From: Salticus scenicus
Taxonomy: Eukaryota > Arthropoda > Arachnida > Araneae > Salticidae
Direction of reading: 5' to 3'
Assembly (NCBI GenBank): GCA_963930645.1
Contig: OZ005653.1
Span: 215,888,684-215,952,683, forward strand
Length of the DNA stretch: 64,000 nucleotides
Positions within the stretch are counted from its first letter, which is position 1. Every line of letters starts with the position of its first letter. Shown piece after piece: positions 12,179 to 24,535 of this stretch. Below the pieces are notes generated by a model. That model had not been told where the DNA came from, searched no databases, and worked only from the letters and a program-made list of their open reading frames with translations. Made by a program: the position numbers and the translations under genes.

Positions 12179-12960
12179 ACCTTAACAAAATTTGATGTTT
12201 CAACAAAACATTTTTTCTGTGTTAGAGTTCCATTTGGATCACTAAGCTGCTCGCATGAACAACAGCTTATATAAGAAATATTAAGTTAAAAATTACCTTC
12301 ATGTTGAAATAATCAAAATTTTATTGTGGCTATATCATAAAAAATGGGTTCATTTAAGAAATTGTTCTTTTATTTCAACAAAAGTTTTGTTGTTCCAATA
12401 CGACGCTTTGTTAAATCAACAAAACTTCTGTTAAATCAATCCAACATTTTTGTTGCCATAACATCTACAAAATTTTAAAGTTTTAACAATACATTTATTT
12501 TCTGTGTTGGAAATCCATTTGGACAACTAAATTGCAGTCGTAAACCTTAGCTTATATACGAAATATTAATTTAAAATAAAACTTTTTGTTTTAGTTACCA
12601 ATTTTTTGTTGAGGTTATATAACCAAATATTTTGGTTGATTCAAGAAATTGTTATGATACTTCAACAAAAATTTTTTGTTCCAGTAAGACGCTTTGTTGA
12701 AACAACAAATGTTTTGTTAAATCAATTCAATTCTTTTGTTGCAAGAAAACAATACGATGTTGTAAACTATTCTATGGTTACATTGTAGTATATACAATAC
12801 CAACAGTACCAATGATATAACATGGTATAACCTCAATAAAATTTTGTTGTGTCAAAAAACTTATTTTCTGCATTGGAGGTCCATTTCTAACACTAAATTT
12901 CTGGTCTGATCCCTAGCTTATGTATAAAATATTTATTCCATGTATCAAAATGCTAATTTT
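11995..12960. repeat. Diverged tandem array with ~0.3 kb units
   Basis: Three units repeat in order: an a/t-rich part with aacaaaattttgttg-like phrases, the gacgctttgttgaaacaac-like phrase (near 12105, 12403 and 12690), then a (t/g)ccattt marker followed by actaa(a/g) (near 12228, 12512 and 12879), then agcttata(t/c) (near 12262, 12550 and 12916). Marker spacing is about 285 and 365 bases. The repeated aacaaaa(t)tttttgtt core is itself a short palindrome, so the array could fold extensively. A long poly(T) run lies at 12147-12173. The small frame 12606-12788 is a by-product. Confidence 0.6.
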
Positions 12961-14743
12961 TAATTAATAATAAACTCTACTGATTATTTACCTCAAGAAA
13001 GGGGTAGAAAAGCAATATCTATAATATAGAGTGCAGACGACAAAACACGAGAAGGGAAACAGATAATGAATTGAAATAAAAAATATCTTTCATTAAATCC
13101 TTCGTTTGCCTTGAGAAGATTGCTTCCCGCCGCTATGATCTTACGAAATACACCTGTGGGAAGCGCAATTCCCATTATAATATATTGGCCATGCTATTAT
13201 AACAAGGAGAACACTAATACCCGTTTCAGTTTTGTGCTGCCATCTATTGTTCAATAAATTGAATAGAATTATCACGTTTGTTTTGAAAGTTTGAAAGCCT
13301 TGCGTGAGATTTGTTCTGCTATAGGGTAGGTGCTCCAGTAATTCACATCTATCTTGAAATAATTAATAAATAAGAAAAATAATAAAAGCATATATTTTAC
13401 ATTCAAGAATTTTAAAATTTTATGTCAAACATTGTAGCATAGGATGCTAATAACAGGTAAAATGAATAACTAGCAGTGTCAAACACTGGAACATAGGATG
13501 CCAATTGTTAATAAAGTGAAAAACTGGCTGTGTCAACTACTGGAACATTGAGTGGGTGTCAAATAAAAATCCATTAAAAAAATAATTGTTATCAAATATA
13601 TATTTTTTAACATATATGTGGTTCTAAATGTCTTTCATACCATATGTACTAACTTAAGATTTCTAAAAATATTTTCTGATGACTAGAACATTAATAACAT
13701 CAAATATTACTCTAATAGTGTCAATCACTGGAGCACTTACCCTAATACGTGTTTCTGTTTCGTTGTGCTATTTGTACTACTCAACGATTCTACTGCAAAA
13801 TGTGAGTAAAACACTGTTTTTATTGTAATAACACTTTCTTATTTCATATATTTCTGCACATTTTATACCTGTAACTACCTAATTTTAATAAATAATAATT
13901 CAAATTCAGCAAAATGAAATATATTTCCTTAAATGCTATTGTTTACTTGTTAATAAAATATAAAAAACCTGGGAGAGATTCGAAAGAGAAATAAATGGCC
14001 CACGAAAGGTTAAAACTTTACATTTCTTATATTAAATTAAATCACAGTTATTGTACTATTCTTCACAATTTTGAAACTAATACAGCGTGATTTCAAAACC
14101 TTTATGTCGTCTGTGGATAATAATTACGTGGATGAGTTCAAACAGGCAACTTACAAAGATGATTTGCTTTAATTTTCACTATGAATTTCAAAACTTTATG
14201 TTTTGAGAAACGCTGCTTTATTTCGATACCTAGTATGAATTTTGCGGATTATTATAATGTATTTACACATAAAATGACTTGAATTATTAAAAAGATACAT
14301 GCATATTTTAAATAATACTCGTTTTATTCAATTAGAAAAAAAAAATCAACATTTATCGAATTTTTATTTCTTAATAAAAATATATTTTACTATACTTAGA
14401 ATATTTATCTCACTTTTTTTATTTAGAATATTTATCTGTAATACACACAAACACCATAGTACCTCATTAATATTCAGTAATTAAAATTATACATTTTTTC
14501 ATGAATCATTCATTTAAAATACTCATACAAAATTACCTTTAAAAAAACTTTCAAAATTTTATTAAATTTCTTTATTGGCACATAAACAACATGCTATAAA
14601 TATACGTACTTAAAGGAACTATTACAAAAACTATTGTAATAAAGCATAATATTCTAGTACTCATAAACATGCTTAATTAATCATGTAATGTTATTGTATA
14701 TGGCTGGTAACATAGTGAATTTAGAGTTAACAACTTTGATAGT
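12961..14743. other. AT-rich DNA with short tandem phrases
   Basis: A minisatellite-like phrase of about 55 bases recurs at 13423, 13477 and 13533 (gtcaaacactgga(a/g)cat and variants). The phrase aatac(c/g)cgtttc(a/t)gtttcgt-like occurs near 13217 and, as a direct copy, near 13744. Nothing else was recognised; the frames here are short and A/T-driven. Confidence 0.4.
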
Positions 14744-14891
14744 TTAAATATCAGGAACATGATCTGCTTCACTAGAATTAATTGCAATTTTAGAACATCG
14801 GTCACAATTATCAAACGAGCGTCTTTGCTCTCGTAATGTAACTCTAGGTGTACGGCTAATTTCACCAATAGAAACATATTTACAATATTTA
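14744..14891 (-). CDS. Possible terminal coding exon, unknown protein
   Basis: On the minus strand a good 3' splice site (ttattgttatcccag, ending at 14892) is followed by an open frame of 48 codons that ends with TAA at 14746-14744. The peptide starts KYCKYVSIGEISRTPRVTL and continues with REQRRSFDNCDRCSKIAIN, ending SSEADHVPDI. It is hydrophilic, has three cysteines, and is clearly richer in G+C than its flanks. The exon would need two bases from the previous exon to complete its first codon. I recognise no domain. It lies downstream, on the same strand, of the candidate exons at 18960-19440, so one gene could span all three, but no linking exon was found. Chance is a real alternative. Confidence 0.3.
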
Positions 14892-16305
14892 CTGGGATAA
14901 CAATAAACTGAACCAATGTGATCAAGTGAGGAAATTTTATATTTAAAATTGAAAAATATTTTTTATTTGACCGATTGGATAAAAAACAGTCAATGTATTT
15001 TGAAGTTTTATTAATTTACCAACACATTCGAAATGAATACCAAAATACGGCATAGAAATACATTAGTTTAGTAGTTAGAGAATTATTCATCTGCAAGCGA
15101 AGGGTAAGGGAAATGTAGTTGGGAAAGAAATGATGAGGCAGAAATAAATAAAGTACCCCGATATACATGAAATACATAGAAAAAACCACCAGATGCAAAT
15201 ATAATACAAGTATCAAATTGAAAAAAATACATAGAAAAACTCATTAATACTTCTTCTTTCTCATATTTAAGTGGAAATGTAATAAGTAGCAATACTTTAA
15301 TTACAAAAAAAAAAAAAAATAAAAAAAATAAAAATAAACAAGTGTTGTATATTGAATATTAACTTATATACTTATTGGTATATTCTTATTTATATATAAC
15401 TCACATACATATATATTTATTAATATATACTTTCAAGAGAATTAATAAATTCAAACATCTTTATGTCTGTCATATTTATAGTTCTAATATACAAAATATT
15501 TAAATAATTAATGGAAAAATATCTTTTAAACAACCCATAATTTACAAAATTTTTGGCATGTATTGTATTTTGCATAATTTACAAAAAGTAGTTTAATGAT
15601 TTTATCTTAGATAATGCTGGTAAACGAAAAAAAGAAAAACAAAATCCTTACATATATTCTATATGTATTTTTGTGCAATGGAAATATATTTTTCTTTCAA
15701 CAAAGGCAGTAATTTTGTATGACAGGTTATAATAATCTAAGATCAAAACTTGGATTCCGTTAGCATATTGAACTGACTAATGCATTATTTATGCTTCTGA
15801 TGTGAGTCGCGTATTTGCATTCTTGAGGGATGATTATTAGTTTCCCGATAAGTAAATCTGGATCTTCATCGGATGATGCAAAACAGATTTTAATCTTGCA
15901 TCACATCGAAGTTGGCTCGCTTGCGTTAATCAATATCATATTACTTTGAAATGTTTTAAGAATATGTGTAGATATAATTTTCAAGACAGCTTGGAAAGGT
16001 TTCAAGTAAAATGAAGGAAACAAACATGTTTGTTGTTCGATATAATAATGCAATATTTTTTGGAGTATTGATATACTTTAAAATATAATTGGTTTTGGGA
16101 AAAATTGATTTTTTTTTTTTTCATTAGGAAAATAAATGGAAAATAAATCACGTGTTTTGCAATTGGTTTTGTTATATAATATTTTATATTGAATCATTTA
16201 AAAATATTTATGACATATATTATATTTAAGTTAAAATAAGTTTCTTAATATTTCTCTGTATGTTATAAACATTTATAATAGGTTAAACTACAAAAACTTG
16301 TACAG

Positions 16306-16342
<37 letters not shown>

Positions 16343-17211
16343 CGTGTACAGTTTTCCACACTAAAAATAATAACTTTGATATCTACTACTATTAAATTTA
16401 GAAAAGAATTGAATGATTTAAGAAATATCATTTTATCAGTCGAAAGGTAAAATTGTTACCCACGAACGTAAAAATAAAAAAAACAAAACGATTTATTTTT
16501 ATTATTTTTATTACTTTTAAAGTTATCCATCAGTATAATTTGCATTCTCTCAAATATTTTTTTTTTATTTTTATTTTCTTTCATTGTCTTGCTTCTTGAA
16601 ACGTTCTTGTGTATGAAAACGACAGGGGCGTAAAGGGGGTTACTTAAATACTTCGACTTGTGACAATTGTTGTATATTTTATTTTTACCCGTGGCATTTT
16701 TGATGAAATTATACTGAAGCTTTGAAAAATACGTTTTTATTTCCTTTGCAGAAAATATATTTTGTCACATATCTATGTGTGTGATACACAGTACAAGAGG
16801 TGAATTAAAAGTGGAAATAGACTATGATGGCGCTTAAGAATTATTAATTTGAAATCCATTTGTAATTAAACGTGATAATTATTTTTTGAATCATGTTATT
16901 CACATTTGATATTTAAATTAAAACAACGCAGGATTCATTATAAAAAGAAAAAAAAATAATTAAGAACAAAACGAATAATGTAAGATAGGTGAGCCGAAGG
17001 CAGCCATATTAAAACTTTGAGAATTTTTTATATTTTTCTTGTTAGGTGTATGTAGTTGAATTTCTTTCTTTTCTTTTCTTTTTTCTTCTTCTTCTTTCTA
17101 ATTCAACTATACTTAATATGCAATTTTAACATTGTAGATTGAAGGCCACATACGGCGCGTAATGTTCCAAAGATAGCTTATATATATTAAAATCATTTTT
17201 AAAATAGGAAA

Positions 17212-17246
<35 letters not shown>

Positions 17247-18959
17247 CAAGTCAAATTATTTTACTTCCGTATTTAATTAGAAAGAAATTAATCACAATAA
17301 AAAATTGTCAAATGACACCTTTTTAATCGGATACCATGCAGAAATTGCAAGTGATTTTTTTTTTTTTTTTTTGAAGCTTACGTCACTTTTTATACACATA
17401 TCGCAAGTTCTGATTTCCCAATAGCGTATTCATTATTTTGTCCTTCTTGCATAAAGGACAAAACCAACTTTGTTTTGGCTGGCAATTACTTGTGCCAAGC
17501 AAACAGTATCAGTTTGTTTCAGATTTCTTTTTAACAGTGTACTTGATTGGTATTTGATTTTCTTAGTACGTTGACTGCTGTTACATTTTCACGATTATTT
17601 CTATTTTTTGTTGTATTTAGTTTCTTTCTTCGTATTCACCGTGGTTTTGTATCAAGCAGATATTCAATCTCCTTCTGTGCAAAGTAGTTCAGGGCTTTTT
17701 CTTCTCGGAGTTGCAGATATCTTTCGGTAGATCTCTGGTGTTCTCAGTAACGTAGAATATGTTGGAGAATAAATAGTTATGAGGTTTTTTTTTTTTTTTC
17801 AGATATTTAAGCAGAAAATTTGGAAGTTACCCTTACTACATTAATTTTCGTATTTTTTCCTAAGTTGGCAAAGGTGTTCCCAAGGTGATCCGATAACCGA
17901 GTCGGCTTGAGAACACGTATATGAACGCCATTTTCACGGCATTAAATTATGAATCTTATAAATTTATTGGAACTGAAATTAATGCGGTTGACAAGAAAGA
18001 AATAAGCTTTCAGAAAACATATCATAACGGAAAGTTCTAAGAATTTAAATTTATGTAAATTAAAATATCTTATTACCAGGAAATGAAAGCGATTACTCTT
18101 TTAAAGTGAAATAACAGTATATAATAGCGGTCGATCAAGATATTTTTTCCTAATTCAATCATATAGGCGGAAGGTGCATTTTTTATGATACTGTAGTGCC
18201 ATTTTGTGATTAAAAAACAATTTAGACCTCCTTTGTATGTGTGGTCTGCCTTAGGAACAGTGCCAAACTTTCGCTCGCCTGCCTTACTCTTTTTATCGAA
18301 AAGTGATGATTTTCTGCTTGTTTACTATCATGAAAAAAATCTAAACATTTAATCTACAATGTGCAGGATATCTCACAAAAGAGCTGGAATTTAAGGCAGA
18401 TAAAAGTCACCAAAACATACAATAATCACCATATAATGTACAAACGTAAAGTAAACGGAGAACCGCTAGGTAGTACCAGAAAAATAAAAAATAAATAAAA
18501 AGACAATCTTTGACAAAATCTTTTATTGGTGGTAAGAGGATTTCGTTAAATACAATTGCAGGAATAACTGGAAATGATGATGTTTAACAATATATCAAGT
18601 CTCCTACATTTGCTTTATCTAGAATTACCAGTGTCTCCCGAAATTTTCTTGAAGAAACATCTATCAAAATACGAGGTCTTATACATATACAAGGTCAGAA
18701 TACATTCAAGTCGGTGAGGTTCTCGTTGATCACCAATTTTGAAAAGCTTCATTGAAGAAATCCACAAAAGAGAAATCGACGATCGTGGGGAGCAAAGATA
18801 TTAGGTTTACCATGGAAATCGGAAGATATATAATCTAAAATAATCCGATTAGAACCAGTTAAATGGTGTGTTGCTAGATTGTATTCAAATCATATAGATG
18901 GTTACAGCCTGGCAGATTGACCATCATAATATAAAGAAAAACAAGTAATGATAAATTAC
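14892..18959. other. AT-rich DNA, possible introns of a minus-strand gene
   Basis: No exon could be supported here. A 44-codon minus-strand frame near 15790-15930 has a balanced composition, but its 3' end offers no donor in the phase needed. (TA)n tracts lie near 16310-16340 and 17218-17247. GC-richer patches at 17640-17770 and 18640-18820 have short open frames on both strands and no recognisable domain. Confidence 0.35.
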
Positions 18960-19096
18960 CCCATCATTCATAGTCACGCTGATGTGAATGTGTGAGTTGT
19001 GGTCGTTTCTCGTCATAAACATGGCTTTTCGGATAAATTCGTACTCATCCACAAATAATACATGTCCACTGAAGTAAAAGTAACCTATATCTTTTG
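18960..19096 (-). CDS. Candidate coding exon 2, unknown protein
   Basis: On the minus strand the exon follows a 3' splice site (ttgcttgcatgtcacag, ending at 19097). It reads KDIGYFYFSGHVLFVDEY, EFIRKAMFMTRNDHNSH and IHISVTMNDG, and then meets GTAATT at 18959. Its first two bases (CA) complete a codon with the single base left over by the exon at 19205-19440, so the two exons join in frame across a 108-base GT-AG intron. The alternating hydrophobic and polar pattern looks like beta strands. No family was recognised. The donor GTAATT is weaker than consensus, so this boundary is less sure. Confidence 0.45.
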
Positions 19097-19204
19097 CTGT
19101 GACATGCAAGCAAATTGGACGCCTCATTATATACGAAAAATTGCCAGGAACAGCACGTCTCTATGATAAGATTATATACTTTTTAACCGTAATACGTAAC
19201 TTAC

Positions 19205-19440
19205 TTTCGTTTGGCAGACGGTACATAAATATAGAGTAGCACATTCTAAACGACCCACAACCCTCTGCTGCATTAAGTATCTCCTCCATGCATTGTAATT
19301 TAACACTACTCGTACGCCTAGAGTCCTGTGTGCGACCAGGTGGTGATGCAGTGTTACACGCACACAGATTGCAGTTAGCGTTTAAAGGTCCTTCAGCTTG
19401 GCACGCGTCTTGTCGGAGAACGTTTGCAATTGTATGGAAT
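19205..19440 (-). CDS. Candidate coding exon 1, cysteine-containing unknown protein
   Basis: The minus-strand frame is open across the whole exon. It starts after ctctag (AG at 19442-19441) and ends exactly before a consensus donor GTAAGT (19204-19199). The peptide reads FHTIANVLRQDACQAEGPLN, ANCNLCACNTASPPGRTQDS, RRTSSVKLQCMEEILNAAEG and CGSFRMCYSIFMYRLPNE. It has seven cysteines, and G+C is well above the surroundings. This looks like a secreted or extracellular segment, but I recognise no family. Upstream in the same frame there is a stop (near 19463), so the exon must begin after it. A 35-base poly(T) tract (minus strand) sits just upstream. The exact phase agreement with the next exon is the best evidence that this is real. 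Confidence 0.5.
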
Positions 19441-19477
19441 CTAGAGTAATACATAAATACTTATCTTCTTTTCTTCC

Positions 19478-19516
<39 letters not shown>

Positions 19517-19589
19517 TTGACCTTTTTTTATGACAAAAAAAAAAATAATAATAATAATAATAATAATAAAAATTTGAAACATAAAACAT

Positions 19590-20120
19590 TTTTATTATGT
19601 ATTTCTGAATTCCGGAGCTGCTTCCACACTGCGTATCCAGTCTATGTGTGCATATAAATATATATGTGTTTGCGTGCGTATTAGTTAATTCTTAAATGTA
19701 TTTCTTAGTTCTCAACTATAACATTTGGGCTGTTACTTTGTTACGAATGAAATAGCCTGTCAATTAATTTCGTAAGTTATTTTTTAAGGTACTGTTTCTG
19801 TAAAGCAAGATACTCTAGCAGTGGTAAAAAGTACTTCTTTATTCAAAATATTAGCATTTTACTCCAGTTCTTCTATTAAAATCAAACTTGTGGGTAGACA
19901 GTACAAAAAAAAAAAAAAAAAGTCCCACATAATAAAAAGCGAAATCATCATAACACAGGGATAATGTTTATTTATTTATTTTTTTTTTTATTCATTTTTT
20001 ATGATAGCCGAGTATTCTTTTTTATACGGAGCTGTTTCCACACTGGCCACCCGGTATATGTGTATATATAAATATATAAATATATATGCGTTTGCGTGAG
20101 TGTATGCTAATTTTAAAATT
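19590..20120. repeat. Direct repeat pair flanking simple sequence
   Basis: Positions about 19610-19690 and 20028-20110 share cggagctg(c/t)ttccacact, later ctatgtgtgcatataaatat against gtatatgtgtatatataaat, and tgcgtttgcgtg-like ends. The unit is about 80-90 bases. Between them are poly(A) runs. A minus-strand open frame over 20022-20321 overlaps the second copy and has no convincing splice sites. Confidence 0.45.
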
Positions 20121-20399
20121 AGAAATAATAACATTTATATACAGAGGAGAAGTTTTAAAAATGGGTACCCTTCCATTAGTGGTTATGGGAGGTGTTGATG
20201 TTTGGCAGCAATGACGGTAGATGGTGGCATATTTTGATATAAAATAGTGGAGAGCATTTGGAACCCTTATTTCAAGTAGAGTGGATGCAATGTGATTTGT
20301 TGTGCAAATTGATGTTTGCATTGGACTGTAAACTTTTGACAGGCATCTGAAATTGTTTTCTTTTCGAGTTCTTGTGTGCTTAGTTTAAAATAATTTCAC

Positions 20400-21275
20400 A
20401 GCGATATCCAGAAAGTGTAGATTCTAAATTTTTTTAGATACACGCCCTTAGTCACGCACGCCTTTGGGTTACACGTGATAAAGGCTAACTTTTTAAGGTG
20501 GAGTTGGTGTAAATATGGGTACTCTTTATTGGTATAAATATGGTCAATCTTTACTGGTGTAAATATGAGCCCCTGTAACTTCAAATAAGTTTCTATGCAT
20601 CTCTTTAGCATTGAGAAGAGATGCACTACTCGTTAATGACAAGCAGCAAGGTCCATATGACCATTTGATGACCATACAAGGATCAATTGTCTTAGTTGAT
20701 TGACAAAAGTACTCAAAAAAAGAAGGCATCCTTGAGATTTACCGTGGTGAGATACCAACCAGAGTCCGGTAAAGTAAAAGAACGGCCACAGGTGAGAAGA
20801 CTAAAGGACTTCAAAGAAAAATATTCGACCCATGAACCGATATGATTGATCACTGGACATATCAAATTACTGTGACTCTCCCTTTATCGACAGCGATGAA
20901 GATACCACGCCGGTTATAAACGTCTGGTAAATCAGAGTGATGCAACTTACATCTTTTGTGATGGTATGTTCTCTGGATACAAACAGTAGTATAAAGAGTT
21001 TTGTGGTAAAAGTGGGCACACATAGATTGGACCGGTTTTTAAAGAGCCAATTACGTCAGCGATTTTTTTTTCATGCGATAAATGAAGTTTCTACTTTTTG
21101 TATTGTTTTATCATGTTTTAAAACATTTTAAACTATTTTTTGGGGGACTTTTCTGGGATGGGCCCACATTTGCACCCCATTTTTGTCTTGTTTTTCTGGT
21201 ACATTTTAAAATCTTTTTGTAAATCTTGGTTTTTGAATTGAAATAATTGATATTAATCATTGATTTGCGTCTTTT
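20400..21275. other. Repetitive region with catatttacacc motif, possible dead coding
   Basis: On the minus strand, catattta(c/t)acca(a/g)taaag is present in three near-tandem copies between 20490 and 20575. The plus-strand form gcccatatttacacc recurs near 24639, just past the end of the 21.3-24.5 kb element, and a diverged gcccacatttgcacccc lies near 21163. Composition is more balanced than average, and short frames on both strands read well but are broken by stops. I cannot name a family; a decayed transposon is the most likely explanation. Confidence 0.3.
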
Positions 21276-21315
21276 TAACACTTTCCAACAAGGTTGAAAA
21301 GTGTTTATGACTTGG

Positions 21316-21353
<38 letters not shown>

Positions 21354-24300
21354 CTGTCTGTCTGTCTCTCTGTCTGTCTGTCCGTCCGCGCTCTAACTCC
21401 CGTAAATATTTATGGAATTTCTTGAAACTGATATATGTTATTCAAGTTCACTATCGGATGTTCCCTATTGAAAATGGAGTTTATACCTCTACTGGTTTGT
21501 GTACAGTGACCCCCGAAAATATTTCAAAGCATTGTGTTCTATGAGAGGCATTTCTATAAACCATATTTTCATACCCTTACTCTACAAAAATCTTAATGAA
21601 ATTAAAATATGTTATACACGTTCACTATCGGATATTCCCTATCTAAAATGGAGTTTATATCTCTACTGGTTTGTGTACAGGGACCCCCAAAAGTATTTCA
21701 AAGCATTGTGTTCTATGAGAGGCATTTCTATAAACCATATTTTCATACCCTTACGGTGCAAAAATCTTAATGAAATTGAAATATGTTATACAAGTTCACT
21801 ATCGAATGTTCCCTGTTGAAAATGGAGTTTATATCTCTACTGGTTTGTGTACAGGTACCCCCTAAAATGTTTCAAAGCATTGTGTTCTATGAGAGGCATT
21901 TATATAAACCATAATTCCATACCCTTACTGTACACAAATCTTAATGAAATTGAAATATAGTATTCAAGTTCACTATCGGATGTTTCCTGTAGAAGATGGA
22001 GTAAATACCACCACTGATTTGTGTACAGGGACACACAAAAGTATTTCAAAGCAATGTGTTCTATGACAGATATTTCTATAAACTACATTTTAATAACCTT
22101 ACTGTACACAAATCTTAATGAAATTGAAATATAGTATTCAAGTTAACTATCGGATGTTTCCTGTAGAAAATGGAGTAAATACCACCGCTGATTTGTGTAC
22201 AGGGACACACAAAAGTATTCCAAAGCATTGCGTTTTATGAGAGATATTTCTATAAACTAAATTTTAATAACTTTACTTTGCACAAAGATTTATGAAATTG
22301 AAATGTGTTATTTATAAGCACAAAAGAAAATGCTTTGCATAAAATACAACATGATTAGCATTAGATTTACAGGATGACACAAAAATATTCTGTTATTTTT
22401 TAAGAGCTATTATTAAAAATTTGCTAGAATTCTACTTTCGTTTACATTAAGCGTTTTTAACACTTTCTAACATTGTTAACACTTCCCAACAAGGTTGAAA
22501 AGTGTTAATGACTTCGGTTTCTATGTCTGTCTGCCTGCCTCTCCGCGCTCTATTTCCCGTAAATATTTGTGGAATTTCTTGAAACTGATATATGTTATTC
22601 AAGTTCACTATCGGATGTTCCCTTTTGAAAATGGAGTTTATACCTTTACTGGTTTGTATACAGGGACACCCGAAAGTAGTTCAAAGCATTGTGTTCTATG
22701 AGAAGTATTTCTATAAATCGTATTTTCATACCTTTACTGTACACATATCTTAATGAAATTGAAATATGTTATTCCAGTTCACTATCGGATGTTTCCTGTT
22801 GAAAAGGGAGTTTATACCTCTACTGGTTTGTGTACAGGTTCACCTGAAAGTATTTGAAAGCATTGTGTTCTACAAGAGGTATTTCTTTAAACCATATTTT
22901 CATACCTTTACTGTACACATATCTTAATGAAATTGAATTATGTTATTCAAGTTCACTATTGGATTTTTCCTGTATAAAATGGATTAAATACCAACTCTGT
23001 TTTATATACAAGGACACTCAAAAGTATTCTAAAGCATTGCGTTCTACGAGAGATATTTCTATAAATCAAATTTTAACAACTTTACTATCCACGAAGTTTT
23101 AGGAAATTTAAATTTGTTATTTATATGCACAAAAGAATGCTTTGCATAGAATATAGCATAGTTATCATTAGATTTACAGGGTAACACAAAAATATTCAGT
23201 TATATTAAGAGCTATTAATAAAAAATTGCTAGAATTGTCATTAAGCGTTTTTGACACTTTCTATCATTTTTTAGTGTGAATATAATTTCAATTTGTGTAT
23301 ATGTCTGACTGTTCTTCTGTCCGTCTGTCTGTCTCTCTGTCTGTTTTTCAGCGCTCTAATTCCTGTAAATATTTATGGAATTTCTTTAAACCGATATATT
23401 TTATTGAAGTTGACTATCGGATGTTCCCTATGGAAAATTGAATGATACCTCTTCTGGTTTGTGTACAGGGTCACCCAAAAGTATTCGAAAGCAATGTGTT
23501 CTATGAGAGGAGTTTCTATAAATCATATTTTAATACCTTTAATGTATAGAAACTTTAGTGAAATTTTAATATGTTTTTCAATTCCCTATCGGATGTTTCC
23601 TATGTAAAGTAGCGTACATTTCTAACTGGTTTGTGTACAGGGGCACTTGAAAGTACTCGAAAGTATTGTGTTGTATACGAGTTATTTTTATAAACCAAAT
23701 TTTAATAATCTTATCTTCCACAAAGCTTAATGCAATTGAAATATACTATTCGTATGCACAAAAGAGTGTGCCTTCTATGTAATATAGTATGGTTAGCATT
23801 AGATTTACAGGGCCACACAAAAATAATCAGTTACATTAATAGGTATTAATAAAAATTTGCTGAAATTGCACTTTTGTTTACATGAGCGTATTAACACTTT
23901 CTTATAATTTTAGTGGGAATATGATTTCAATTTGTGCATCTGTCTGTCCGATTGTCTACCTTTCTATCTGTTTATCTCCGGCTCCTATCATCCGTGAATA
24001 TTTTGAGACTTTTTTAAAAATGATACACTTATGCTCCCTATGGAATGTTCCCTATTTGGAATGTCATTAATAGGTCCTGTACAACTAGTTTGTTTACAGG
24101 GACAACAACAACAATAATAAAAAAAAGCCAATGTATTAAGTTTTAGGAGAGATTTTTTTAAATAGTTATATTTAAAAAACTTTCTACTACAAAAATCTTT
24201 AAAACATTGACATGTGTTATTAATATTCTAAAATATTGTTTTGTATAGAATATGATATGATTAACTTTCAGATTTACAGGGCTACAGTAAAATACTCAGA

Positions 24301-24535
24301 GAGTTTAAAAGCTGTAATTATAATCTATAACGGCTGCATTTTCTTTTGCGTTACGTCTTTTTAACACTTTCCAAATTGCCTAAGAGTAATTTTAAAATCA
24401 ATTAGTCTATCTGCATGTTTTTCAGTCCTTCTGTCTGTTGTGCGATAACGTAGGTAAAGAATATTAATAGTTATTCGATACAACAATAGCGTACAGTTGG
24501 AAAGTGTTACTAATTGATGCGTACTGCATGATTTT
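21276..24535 (+). mobile_element. Helentron/HINE-like non-autonomous element
   Basis: A perfect 14-base inverted repeat bounds it: taacactttccaac at 21276-21289 and gttggaaagtgtta at 24496-24509. The left copy is part of a hairpin (aacactttccaac, aag, gttgaaaagtgtt). Next comes a (GTCT)n tract at about 21321-21385, then gctctaactcccgtaaat. The core is a minisatellite of 174-base units: ctatcgg(a)atgttccct at 21451, 21625, 21799, 21973 and 22147, again at 22608, 22782 and 22956, and diverged at 23413 and 23586. The head (hairpin plus GTCT tract) restarts near 22450, 23245, 23888 and 24358. Beyond the right repeat a stem-loop (atgc, loop gtact, gcat; 24517-24529) precedes atttttc. This layout is that described for DINE-1/HINE elements mobilised by Helentrons. 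It has no coding capacity; the frame at 21499-21819 is made of repeat units. Confidence 0.6.

Noticed and set aside
15785..15935. 44-codon minus-strand frame (KICFASSDEDPDLLIGKLII...) between the candidate exons.
   Set aside because: The acceptor is weak, and no donor gives the phase needed to join the terminal exon at 14744-14891. The sequence also contains a local inverted repeat around gatgatgcaaaaca.
17760..17815. Strong plus-strand acceptor-like (t)14cag near 17802.
   Set aside because: The following sequence has no open frame of useful length; it is a poly(T) tract.
20022..20321. 99-codon minus-strand frame with several cysteines.
   Set aside because: It overlaps a direct repeat (19.6/20.05 kb) and a (TA)-rich stretch and lacks convincing splice sites. 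A decayed repeat is more likely.
21499..21819. 106-codon open frame.
   Set aside because: It is two copies of the 174-base unit read in the same frame (174 is divisible by three) and carries no domain.
21276..24535. A CRISPR-like array, given regular repeats.
   Set aside because: The units are 174 bases with no short repeat/spacer alternation, and the genome is eukaryotic.
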